The position numbers and the translations under genes are program-made. From positions 1-37,394 of the forward strand of contig JAIDHZ010000058.1 of assembly GCA_029052995.1 (NCBI GenBank): DNA of 37,394 bases, in the 5' to 3' direction. The DNA is from Lachnospiraceae bacterium. GTDB taxonomy: Bacteria > Bacillota > Clostridia > Lachnospirales > Lachnospiraceae. The stretch's first letter is position 1, and the number at the start of each line of letters is the position of its first letter. The notes beneath the pieces were generated by a model that searched no databases, was not told where the DNA came from, and saw only the letters and a program-made list of their open reading frames with translations. Positions 17,704 through 26,478 of the stretch are shown here, one piece after another.

Positions 17704-18696
17704 TTGATGAAGCTCTGGAAAATCGGATACGCTGTAATGGGTATCGTATTTGCAGCGGGCAGTATGATTACTGGGGAATATGGATTATCGGAGGTAGACA
17801 GAGAAATATATGACACTGCGGTTTCCTTAGATTCGGATATGCAAAACATAGGATTTGAAGATTTTTCTGTAAAGGATTATAAGGTACGGTTTTATGATGG
17901 GAAGCATGATTATGTAGTGGTGCCCAGTGATGAACCTGAGGCGCCGGCAAACGTTGTCAAAGAACAGGCTGTGTTAGATGTATTTGCCGGGACGACGATT
18001 GATGTGGATGGAGAGTATCAGGTACTGCTGCCGTCTTATGGACAGTTTTCCAACCTCTTTGACGTGTTGGGAACAGCGGAAACGGTTACTCAGGGGATGA
18101 CCGAAGGAACAATGGCATTTACGGAAGATTCCTACAGCAGAAATTCTCAGGTAGCAACCATATGGCATGAGGCATTTCATGCGTGGCAGTACACAAAATG
18201 GCAGAAGGAGATTGATGCGGTGACGAAGCGGATGAATCTAAGTGCCGAGGAGAGCAGGGAAGATATCATTGTAAAGGAAGTGGATTCTGATCAGGAGATG
18301 GTAACAGCCTTTGAGCAGGAAATGAAACTGATTACGGAAGCATATGAGGAGACAGCGACAGAAAGAAAAAAAGAAAAGATTAGTCAGGTGTTAGAGATAG
18401 CAGAACAGCGGGAGAAATATTTATCAGATTCTGTCAATGCCATGGAATATTTTCTTGAAGATTTGGAGGGAAGTGCCATGTATGTCGAGAGTATGGTATA
18501 CCGTAAACTGGAAGGAGAAGCAACTTGGAAAGAATATTACTTAGGTGAGTTTTCGTATGAAAATGGAAGTGGAAAATATTATCATCTGGGTATGTTAAAA
18601 AGTCTTCTGTTAGATGAAATGCTGCCGGGATGGCAGAGCAGATTTTCTGCTAGCTACGGACTCAATAAACTGCTTTATGAATGTGTGCAGGAATAG
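17704..18696 (+). CDS. Membrane-anchored/secreted HExxH metallopeptidase-like protein
   Basis: N-terminal hydrophobic anchor; ATIWHEAFHAWQYT (HExxH) and downstream EDLEGSAMYVES possible third-ligand Glu helix. Confidence 0.6.
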   Translation: MMKLWKIGYAVMGIVFAAGSMITGEYGLSEVDREIYDTAVSLDSDMQNIGFEDFSVKDYKVRFYDGKHDYVVVPSDEPEAPANVVKEQAVLDVFAGTTIDVDGEYQVLLPSYGQFSNLFDVLGTAETVTQGMTEGTMAFTEDSYSRNSQVATIWHEAFHAWQYTKWQKEIDAVTKRMNLSAEESREDIIVKEVDSDQEMVTAFEQEMKLITEAYEETATERKKEKISQVLEIAEQREKYLSDSVNAMEYFLEDLEGSAMYVESMVYRKLEGEATWKEYYLGEFSYENGSGKYYHLGMLKSLLLDEMLPGWQSRFSASYGLNKLLYECVQE

Positions 18697-18714
18697 GTTA
18701 TTTTTTACTCATTA

Positions 18715-18738
18715 GCCCGCCGTTTGTTGCGGGCTTGT
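18715..18738 (+). terminator. Putative terminator
   Basis: gcccgc-cgtttgtt-gcgggc then ttgttg. Confidence 0.45.
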
Positions 18739-18804
18739 TGACTTCTAATCAGGTACAGGATATAGTTGTGAAAGGATACAATATGGAAAGGGAAGCATTT
18801 ATAT

Positions 18805-19509
18805 ATGAAGGATGGAAGATTTGTCATTCTGGCAGCAGATGATGAGGTGGAGCTTTTAGCAGCACTGGAATTATTTATGGAAAAAGAGAATATGCAGTTA
18901 ATTAAGGCAGCAGATGGTGTAGCTGCCTTAGAACTGTTTGAAAAATTTCAGCCGGATCTTGTGCTATTGGATGTTATGATGCCGGGGCTTGACGGATTTG
19001 CGGTATTAAGAAAAATTAGAGAGCAGAGTAGAGTGCCTGCCCTAATGATGACGGCAAGAACGGAGGATTATGATAAAATACTGGGACTGGAGCTTGGAGC
19101 AGACGATTATATTACCAAGCCATATAATCCGTTGGAGGTAATGGCACGGGTAAAAGCACAGCTTCGGCGGTGTTATGACTATCAGGAGCAGAAAGAAGAA
19201 ACGGAGGTACTATATGCCTTTGATCTGGAACTGAATCTGGCAGAGTGTCAGGTACGGAAAAAAGGGACAGAGATTTCCCTTACAAAGACAGAGTTTAGAA
19301 TTTTAGAGCTTTTGATGAAAACACCGGGACGTATTTATACAAAACAGCAGATTTTTGATTATTCATGAGAGGACACCTATATGGGAGATGACAGTACCAT
19401 AATGGTGCATATCAGCAATCTTAGGAACAAGATTGAAGATGAGCCGAAAAAGCCGAAAATAATCAAGACAATTAAGGGATTAGGATATAAATTTGAAAAA
19501 GAGAAGTAG
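18805..19509 (+). pseudogene. OmpR-family response regulator interrupted by an in-frame TGA
   Basis: ORF stops at 19368 (...KQQIFDYS*). The same frame resumes EDTYMGDDSTIMVHISNLRNKIEDEPKKPKIIKTIKGLGYKFEKEK* to 19509, the rest of the wHTH domain; TGA replaces an expected TGG (Trp). Confidence 0.85.
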
Positions 19510-19582
19510 GACGGATGCCTGACTGCTGACAGTACGGCAGGTAACGATGCGTCGGGTTTGTGATGGGCAATAATCGGATGTT

Positions 19583-21046
19583 ATGGGGGGAGAGGCTATG
19601 GTACAGGGGAACAGAAAGGAAAAAAGGAAGAAGGGGAGCATATTTTGGAAATTAATCGTAAGTTATGTCATTTTTTCCATGATTGCCATTGTTGTCACAA
19701 TGATCAGTGTGGCGGTATCTATTTTCATTTCCTTTGGTGGAAGTATAAATCCGTATTTTCCGGGGATTTTAGTGGAGGATGGTAAAATTGGGAATCTGAC
19801 AGAAATAGATAGTCTTGGCGGCTGGGTGGAAGAGCTGGATGAAAATTATCAGGTGGTAAACACATATGGAAGGAAACAGACGTCAGAGCAATCCTATACA
19901 CCGGAGCAGTTGCTCGCCATGACCGCACAGAAAAAGGCAGAGAGTATATATACATATGATAAACTGCCGGCTTCGGATCCTTCGGGTTATTATATATACT
20001 GGCAGCAGAGGGAAGGCGGATATTATCTCATGTTTTATCCGAGAGATTCCTTTATGATTACTTATAATTTTGATATTGATAAGGTGTTTACTACAAATGT
20101 GGGAAACGGAGTATTATTAGTGATACTTACGCTGCTATTGATTGATGTATTTTGCATGAGTTTTTATATTTTCAAAAAGATTAAGCGGCCATTGGATGGT
20201 CTGATATATGGTATGGAACGGGTGGAACAGGGAGAGGAAAAGGTGGAGTTTCCGTTACAGACCGAGCGTGAGTTTGTGGAGATTGGGGAAGCATTTAACC
20301 GGATGACAGAGCGGTTGGCATTGCAGAAGGCTGAAAATGAAAAAATGGCGAAAAGCCGTCAGAAAATGCTGTTGGAGTTATCCCACGATATTAAAACACC
20401 GGTAGCCACCATAAAAAGCTATGCCTCGGCGTTAGAGGAGGGAATGGTCCCGGAAGGAGAGCGTTTGAAATATTATCAGACAATTGCATTGAAGGCAGAC
20501 AGGGTAAATAATATGTCGGAAGATCTGTTTACTATGCTTAAGATGGAAAGCACGGATTATCCGTTAGAGCTTATCCGGATAGATTTTGCAGAGCTTACCC
20601 GCCAGATTTGTGCAGAATACTATGAAGAAATTACGGGAGCCGGATTTGTCTTTGATGTTGAGATTCCAGAGAATGCCATTTATGTAAAGGGAGATGAAAA
20701 GCTGCTCACGAGAGTAATTGGTAATCTGCTGATTAATGCGAAAAAGTATAACCGGACGGGCAGGCAGATTAAAATTAATATAAAGGAAGAGAAAAAGCAG
20801 GTGTGTCTTTCTGTTACAGATGACGGAGATTTGATTGAACAGGCAGTAAGGAATACCATGTTTACTGCCTTTGTCCGGGGAGAGAGTGCAAGAAACAGCA
20901 GCGGAGGAACAGGGCTTGGACTTGCAATTGCGAAAGCGGTTATGGAAAAGCATGGTGGAAGCATTTACTATAGGGAAGAGAACGGGTGTAATGTGTTTGG
21001 TCTGAGGCTGGCATTATCTGAGGGAACCCAGTTGCATATCTGTTGA
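19583..21046 (+). CDS. Sensor histidine kinase (HAMP)
   Basis: Two TM, HAMP, LSHDIKTPVATIKSYASALE, NLLINAKKYN, GTGLGLAIAKAVMEKHGG. Confidence 0.95.
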   Translation: MGGEAMVQGNRKEKRKKGSIFWKLIVSYVIFSMIAIVVTMISVAVSIFISFGGSINPYFPGILVEDGKIGNLTEIDSLGGWVEELDENYQVVNTYGRKQTSEQSYTPEQLLAMTAQKKAESIYTYDKLPASDPSGYYIYWQQREGGYYLMFYPRDSFMITYNFDIDKVFTTNVGNGVLLVILTLLLIDVFCMSFYIFKKIKRPLDGLIYGMERVEQGEEKVEFPLQTEREFVEIGEAFNRMTERLALQKAENEKMAKSRQKMLLELSHDIKTPVATIKSYASALEEGMVPEGERLKYYQTIALKADRVNNMSEDLFTMLKMESTDYPLELIRIDFAELTRQICAEYYEEITGAGFVFDVEIPENAIYVKGDEKLLTRVIGNLLINAKKYNRTGRQIKINIKEEKKQVCLSVTDDGDLIEQAVRNTMFTAFVRGESARNSSGGTGLGLAIAKAVMEKHGGSIYYREENGCNVFGLRLALSEGTQLHIC

Positions 21047-21108
21047 AAAAGAGATACTGTTAATGTACAATATAGTCATATTTACAAATTATGGGGTGTA
21101 GGGTAACA

Positions 21109-21477
21109 ATGAAACATGGTAAGAGGTATCAAAGATACAAAAAAAATATTAGAAAGTGGAATGCCTTTGGGACATGGCTGGATTATGTATGTCCGGAATG
21201 CGATAAAAAACAAACATTCTTTTTTGACAGGTATGATGCGGTATGTTGTGTATATTGTGACAGTTGGATTGATAAATCCTGTGGCGATCCGGACTGTCCA
21301 TTTTGTGCGAATAGACCAGATACTCCATCAGAAGCATTATTTTATCAAAAAGAGTGCAGGGGAATGAGAAAAGAATACATGAGAAAAAATTACCAGCATA
21401 AAGATAGTGGTGCTCAAAGACATCAAATGAGGAAAGAAGAATACCAGATTATAATGGAGAATAGGGAGTTACGCTAA
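21109..21477 (+). CDS. Cys-rich zinc-ribbon-like hypothetical protein
   Basis: CPEC, CCVYC, CGDPDCPFC clusters. Confidence 0.55.
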   Translation: MKHGKRYQRYKKNIRKWNAFGTWLDYVCPECDKKQTFFFDRYDAVCCVYCDSWIDKSCGDPDCPFCANRPDTPSEALFYQKECRGMRKEYMRKNYQHKDSGAQRHQMRKEEYQIIMENRELR

Positions 21478-21632
21478 GAGCAGGAGACGTATATTTCTTA
21501 TGCCAGTACAGATGATACAGTTTCATTTAATGAAAAATATGCGGATCAATATATGAAGAATGCAGACTGATAGGAATGGGGTGAATATAAATCAAAACAA
21601 TCTCGTTAAGGAATCCGGTTTCGTTTAAGGAT

Positions 21633-22517
21633 TTGAAAATAAAACATAGTATCGGACAGTATACCTTCGTTCGTGGGTGCATTGCGTATAATGACGAGGT
21701 TTATTTTCTCTTTTCAGAGCATGTACCAGAGAGGATTCAGGGGATGTTTGTGGATACACAGGCAAACACCAGATATATAGCAGTTCATGGTATTGTGGAT
21801 TGGATAAATGAAGAGCTGGTATATGATGAATGTCTTGACTTTGGTGTGCATGAAATGAACTATCACCATATACAGCCTGTTGGCGAAAATATATTGCTCC
21901 TTGGAGCCAGAAGCCGTCTGCAAAAAAATGGGATGTATGAGAAGAATGCCTGTATTGTAAATCGGCAGGGAGAAATTTTGCGGGCATTTTGCCTTGGTGA
22001 TGGAATTGAAAATTGTATTGTGACAAAGGATGAAAGAATTATTACCAGTTATTTTGATGAAGGCGTGTTTGGAGATGCGCCATTTGGAAATAAGGGATTG
22101 GTGGTTTGGGATTGTATGGGACACCGCATATGGGAGAATAAAAAATATGGGATTATGGACTGTTATGCGATAAATGTGGATGAATATGAGAATCTATGGT
22201 TTTATTATTACACAGAATTTGATTTGGTTCAGACAGATTTTAAGAGGGATATTGTGTATCACCCGGAAATAAAAGGAATGACAAAATTTCTGATTACAAA
22301 AGGGAGGCAGCTGCTATGTGATGGCGGTTATAATAATTATGGAGAGTTTTACAAGATGGATATTTTATATGACCGTTTAGGTGATAGGGAGTCCGTTAAT
22401 TTGGAGCATAATGGAAAAATTTTGCTCTTAAAGGATGCGTTTTTTCGCAGTTCTAAGGCAATATTTGTGGATAACAGAGAAAACATTTATTTTAAGGATA
22501 TAATGTACATAAATTAA
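21633..22517 (+). CDS. Hypothetical protein, possible beta-propeller
   Basis: 294 aa; repeated beta-rich blades suggested (YNDEVYFLF, GENILLLGA, KDERIITSYFDEG, NLWFYYYTEFD). Start codon uncertain (TTG in track). Confidence 0.5.
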   Translation: MKIKHSIGQYTFVRGCIAYNDEVYFLFSEHVPERIQGMFVDTQANTRYIAVHGIVDWINEELVYDECLDFGVHEMNYHHIQPVGENILLLGARSRLQKNGMYEKNACIVNRQGEILRAFCLGDGIENCIVTKDERIITSYFDEGVFGDAPFGNKGLVVWDCMGHRIWENKKYGIMDCYAINVDEYENLWFYYYTEFDLVQTDFKRDIVYHPEIKGMTKFLITKGRQLLCDGGYNNYGEFYKMDILYDRLGDRESVNLEHNGKILLLKDAFFRSSKAIFVDNRENIYFKDIMYIN

Positions 22518-22569
22518 CTAGCTTGCAAGGGTGAATTTGTGTGCATTAATGAATGTGCGGAGCACATGA
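22497..22569 (+). repeat. Dispersed fourth copy of the promoter-like repeat
   Basis: GGATATAATGTACATAAATTAACTAGCTTGCAAGGGTGAATTTGTGTGC...ATGTGCggaGCACAT; compare unit 3 GGTACAATGTACACAAATTCACTTACTTATAAGG. Confidence 0.6.
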
Positions 22570-22604
22570 TTTAATATATGTATAGTGTGCTGGAAAGGAT
22601 AAAT

Positions 22605-22685
22605 GTATGTCTGGCAGCCTCTAAGATATATGAAAAGTTAAAGAAGCAGTATGGATTCAAAAAAATCGAAATGAGAGAAACATAA
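22605..22685 (+). pseudogene. GNAT-like acetyltransferase C-terminal scrap
   Basis: VCLAASKIYEKLKKQYGFKKIEMRET* resembles GNAT motif B end (IYEKLGFK). Confidence 0.4.
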
Positions 22686-22737
22686 GAAAAAATGAGCTTC
22701 GCAATTACCTAAAAAGGGTGGGAAAGAGGATGATCAA

Positions 22738-23673
22738 ATGAAGAAATCATTTAAAGATATTTGTAAGAAAACGGACAAGAACGGAGGAAACCGGGAAAAC
22801 CAAAGTACGGAAGAATTCCATCAGGATTTGTCGCAGTCACAGCCTGCAGGAATGGTTTTTGTGATACAGCTTTTGATGAAAGAGCCTGTTAAAATGCCGG
22901 ACAAAGAACATATGATTACCGTTATGAAGAAGCATTTATCAGAGGTGGATTGTTTCACTTATGATAAAAAGTGTGCGGGATTTGCGGTGACAAAATATGA
23001 GGCAGAATTCAAAGAAGAAAAGATTCCGCCACAGTTAATGATAATGGAAAGTGTAAAATTTGATGATAGTAAAATTGAAGCTTTTGAGAGAAGACAGTTG
23101 TGGAATTGTGAAAATAGTGAACAGATACTGAAGGATTGCCATTATCAAGTGGTGGCTATGGATATGTTAGCAGCAGGACTTTCTGCAAAAGAACGGGCAG
23201 AGCTTGACATGGATTTTTTAGAGGCAGTTGTCGAACTTTATCCGGAATGTGAGGCGGTCTATTTACTAAGCTGTGGAAAAATGTTTACCGCAGATGACGT
23301 TCGAAACCACCAGATTCCCAGGGAAGCCCGTTTTATCTATTTTGGTGTAAATGTGCGATTTTTTAATATTCAGGGAACAAATGATATGTTGATAGATACG
23401 CTTGGGATGGGTACTCTGTTTTTGCCGGATATTCAGTATCATTTCCATGATATGGAACCGGACTGGATAGTTAATCATGCTTATGATATTGCTTCGTATA
23501 TTTTTGAAAATGACGACCCGATTCAATCCGGGGATGTGGTGGATGGAATTGTGGACGGTAAGATCAGTAGAGATGTACAGTGGAAGTGCCAATATGAAAA
23601 TGCCCTGATTCAGCCTGCCCGTCAAGTACTTGATGTAAATATGGGAGAGTATGCGGCGGGAACAAGGGGATAA
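22738..23673 (+). CDS. DUF4261 domain-containing protein
   Basis: 311 aa; AGMVFVIQLLMKEPVKMPDKEHM...RFIYFGVNVRFFNIQGTNDMLIDTLGMGTLFLPDIQYHFHDMEPDWIVNHAYDIASYIFENDDPI pattern. Confidence 0.7.
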   Translation: MKKSFKDICKKTDKNGGNRENQSTEEFHQDLSQSQPAGMVFVIQLLMKEPVKMPDKEHMITVMKKHLSEVDCFTYDKKCAGFAVTKYEAEFKEEKIPPQLMIMESVKFDDSKIEAFERRQLWNCENSEQILKDCHYQVVAMDMLAAGLSAKERAELDMDFLEAVVELYPECEAVYLLSCGKMFTADDVRNHQIPREARFIYFGVNVRFFNIQGTNDMLIDTLGMGTLFLPDIQYHFHDMEPDWIVNHAYDIASYIFENDDPIQSGDVVDGIVDGKISRDVQWKCQYENALIQPARQVLDVNMGEYAAGTRG

Positions 23674-23820
23674 AAAGACGGGTATAAAATGGAAAATTAT
23701 CATGGAATAAAGTCATAGGTATTGTAAAGGGGAATAAGATGGCAGATATTATTACAAAGATTATACGGGTCAAATATGATTACATAGCAATAGAAAACAA
23801 GGATTATGAAGGGAATAAGT

Positions 23821-24276
23821 GATATGACACCAGATGAAATCTTAAAATACTGTCTTGAAAATTTAGAAGGCACAGTTTTGATTAACAGTTGGGGAGAGCA
23901 AGGAGTATATTATAACCCCTGCAATAAGCTAAAGCGTGGCGTTTATATTTTGACAGTAAAAGAAAAAGATGGAGAAAATGATAAAAGCTCAAAATTAGAT
24001 AGAGAAGGTGTATATCGTGTAAATCTGGGAGTGCGAAAGAATACATTTGAAGAATTGTTTGGAGCCATACCTAAACGTCCAGCTAAAGGTTGTATTGTTG
24101 ATATGATGTATGATTTTTCGACAACGAATCAAATAATTCCACACCCTATATATGCGTGGATGGGGTGGATATGTGCTTTAAGTTTATCTGAAAAAACCTT
24201 TGAAGAATTAAAGCCTTATATTCAGGAAGCCTATGAATATGCAAAAGAGAAGTACGAGAAAAAGGGTCTTAAATGA
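23821..24276 (+). CDS. DUF6194-like family protein
   Basis: MTPDEILKYCLENLEGTVLINSWGEQGVYYNP...LDREGVYRVNLGVRKNTFEELFG...IIPHPIYAWMGWICALSLSEKTFEELKPYIQEAYEYAKEKY. Confidence 0.6.
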   Translation, partial: DMTPDEILKYCLENLEGTVLINSWGEQGVYYNPCNKLKRGVYILTVKEKDGENDKSSKLDREGVYRVNLGVRKNTFEELFGAIPKRPAKGCIVDMMYDFSTTNQIIPHPIYAWMGWICALSLSEKTFEELKPYIQEAYEYAKEKYEKKGLK

Positions 24277-24442
24277 AAGGGTGGAACAAAAGTAAAATAC
24301 CCTTGTCTGACAATATTGATAAGAAGTTTGGAGAAAAATAATTTTCTATAAAAAAAGATTTTTGCCAAGATGAAGGAAGAACCGCAAATAATAGAAGAAT
24401 TTTTTATGAGAGATTCTTGGTTTAATGGATTAATGGTAAGCT

Positions 24443-25060
24443 ATGGAGGTAGATATGATACTAGAAAATAAATTAGGCATTATTGATTCGGTGGAACTTG
24501 CACGGGTTGAAGAGAAGATGAGCAAAAGAAGAGCTCTTGAATTGTTTGAAAGTGGTTATTTGGATAACTTAAAAGCAGGAACCTATAAAACTCTTTCGGA
24601 AATTCATAAATATCTGTTTGATGAAATTTATGAGTTTGCAGGGAAGATGAGGAACATAAATATTGCAAAGAATAATTTTAGATTTGCTCCTGCTGTGTAT
24701 TTAAAAGCTGCTTTAGAAAATATAGAAAAAATGCCACAATCTAATTTTGATGAAATTATTGAGAAATATGTTGAGATGAATGTAGCACATCCTTTTTGTG
24801 AAGGGAATGGCCGCAGTACAAGAATTTGGCTTGATCTTATTCTAAAAAAAGAAATAGGTCAGGTAATTGATTGGAGTAAAGTGGATAAAGATGATTACCT
24901 ACTTGCAATGGAGAGAAGTCCAATCAAAGATATTGAAATCAAACATATTTTGAAAATGGCTCTTACAGATAAAATTAATGACAGAGAAGTATATATGAAA
25001 GGCATTGACTACAGCTATTATTATGAGGGGTATTCTGTTTATAAAATGGAAGAACTATAG
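24443..25060 (+). CDS. Fic family protein (class III-like)
   Basis: Active motif HPFCEGNGRSTR; C-terminal SYYYEG matches (S/T)xxxE(G/N) inhibitory motif. Confidence 0.9.
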   Translation: MEVDMILENKLGIIDSVELARVEEKMSKRRALELFESGYLDNLKAGTYKTLSEIHKYLFDEIYEFAGKMRNINIAKNNFRFAPAVYLKAALENIEKMPQSNFDEIIEKYVEMNVAHPFCEGNGRSTRIWLDLILKKEIGQVIDWSKVDKDDYLLAMERSPIKDIEIKHILKMALTDKINDREVYMKGIDYSYYYEGYSVYKMEEL

Positions 25061-25164
25061 TCTTGTGATTATTATAAAAAGTGAAATGTGAAGCAGGAAA
25101 ATAAAAGCTCGGACAGATATACGAAAAATTGGGTGTTGTGATAAAATGAAAGAGGTTGTGGCAT

Positions 25165-25650
25165 ATGAAAGAATTATACATACTAAGACATATTTACAAT
25201 TTTGAAGGGGAAGATGGAAGCCGGTATCAGTTTGAGGATAAATTTCTGGGGATTTACTCTTCACAGGCAAAGGCAGAGCAGGCGGCAAACCACCATACGG
25301 GGATGAAAGGATTTCGACAATATCCGAGGGAGTGTTTTAAGATTGAAAAATGGGAAGTAAATCAGGATTCTGCATGGAGGGAAGGGTTTGTAAAAATGTA
25401 TGAAGCAAATTTATGGGAAGAATCTGTAGAACAATATAATGAGAATAGTGGTGGATTTGATGTAAGCAGCTGGTTGCTTGGTGAAATACCATATAAGGAA
25501 GAAACACCATTAGAATTTGCAAAGCGTATGATGGATGAAAAATTCGGGCAGGGAAACTGGAATCTACAGGATGGATTGCTGGAAGAATACAATAATTTAT
25601 TGCTGTATGGTGAAACCGGATTTGAGCAGGAGTGTGGGGAAGGGGATTAA
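25165..25650 (+). CDS. DUF7336-like hypothetical protein, paralog A
   Basis: LYILRHIYNFEGEDGSRYQFEDKFLGIYSSQAKAEQAA...GFRQYPRECFKIEKWEV. Confidence 0.55.
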   Translation: MKELYILRHIYNFEGEDGSRYQFEDKFLGIYSSQAKAEQAANHHTGMKGFRQYPRECFKIEKWEVNQDSAWREGFVKMYEANLWEESVEQYNENSGGFDVSSWLLGEIPYKEETPLEFAKRMMDEKFGQGNWNLQDGLLEEYNNLLLYGETGFEQECGEGD

Positions 25651-25658
25651 GGGATAAA

Positions 25659-26153
25659 ATGGCAGAAATATATATGTTATGGCATCTATACTGGTATATA
25701 GATGATGATGGATATGAAGAAGATGAAGGTAAAATATTAGGTCTGTACACTTCGGAAGCGGAAGCAATGGAAGCTGCCAAAAGATATTACAAGCTTCCGG
25801 GATTTAATAAATATCCATTTGATTGTTTTGGAATTGATAAATGTACAGTAGATAAATATTCAAACTGGGAGGGGGGATTTTTCAGTCCTCGTGAGATTAT
25901 TTATAATATTGTCAAAAAGAACGTGGATTTATGGAATCCAGAGGAACTGCTGCCCTATGCGCCAGACGATGAGTATGATATTGAATCGAAACAGATAGCG
26001 AAGCAGGTAAAGATTAATCACACGGTAGATGAATTGGCAGAAATTGTAGCTCAGGTATTTTCTAAGGGATTTGGCAGGCAGTATGACATAGAGCACTGTA
26101 GTGAGATAGCAGAAGCAATATATCGGGATTTGAACAAGGAATTTTCTAAGTAA
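25659..26153 (+). CDS. DUF7336-like hypothetical protein, paralog B
   Basis: IYMLWHLYWYIDDDGYEEDEGKILGLYTSEAEAMEAAKRYYKLPGFNKYPFDCFGIDKCTVDK; N-terminal half parallels paralog A. Confidence 0.55.
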   Translation: MAEIYMLWHLYWYIDDDGYEEDEGKILGLYTSEAEAMEAAKRYYKLPGFNKYPFDCFGIDKCTVDKYSNWEGGFFSPREIIYNIVKKNVDLWNPEELLPYAPDDEYDIESKQIAKQVKINHTVDELAEIVAQVFSKGFGRQYDIEHCSEIAEAIYRDLNKEFSK

Positions 26154-26187
26154 TTTCCACAGATTGTTCCATTGTTTTACCATTTTT

Positions 26188-26220
26188 GCAATCCTGTAAA
26201 AGACACAGGTGCTCTTTTTT
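26188..26220 (+). terminator. Putative terminator
   Basis: gca-at-cctgt...acagg-tgc followed by tcttttttt. Confidence 0.5.
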
Positions 26221-26426
26221 TGACTTTTCGAACAAAAGGCGTATCTGTCAGAACTTAGGCTGGCCTAAATGAGAGAAAATAGTATCTTAAAATGGTCATG
26301 AATGGTATATGAAATGAATATCTGTATGGGGATAATGAGAATGTCATAGGGAAGTATATTTGATGAGAAATAGATAAAGCAAAAATAAGGGGTGGATGAA
26401 ATCATTAAAGAAAATATAAATAGTGG

Positions 26427-26455
26427 TTGAAAAAATTCGTTGAAACGAATAGAAT
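26427..26455 (+). promoter_or_regulatory. R-M operon promoter with spacer palindrome
   Basis: TTGAAA-N17-TAGAAT; ATTCGT-TGAA-ACGAAT at 26435-26450 fills the spacer. Confidence 0.6.
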
Positions 26456-26478
26456 ATAAGGTAAAGGGGTGACTTGTT

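Noticed and set aside
18805-19509. TGA as Trp recoding or selenocysteine
   Set aside because: TGA is used as a normal stop elsewhere in the window (for example the FtsX/GTG mini-ORF contexts and pseudogene frames) and no SECIS-like hairpin is evident; a nonsense mutation or sequencing error is simpler.
20564-20964. Overlapping minus-strand ORFs inside the histidine kinase gene
   Set aside because: Mirror ORFs of a conserved HATPase region; no independent support.
10074-21046. Lantibiotic biosynthesis cluster
   Set aside because: No precursor peptide, LanB/C/M or LanT gene found; only immunity/sensing-type genes are present.
26255-26268. ttaggc-tg-gcctaa inverted repeat
   Set aside because: Only 6-bp arms and no gene context; not distinguishable from chance.
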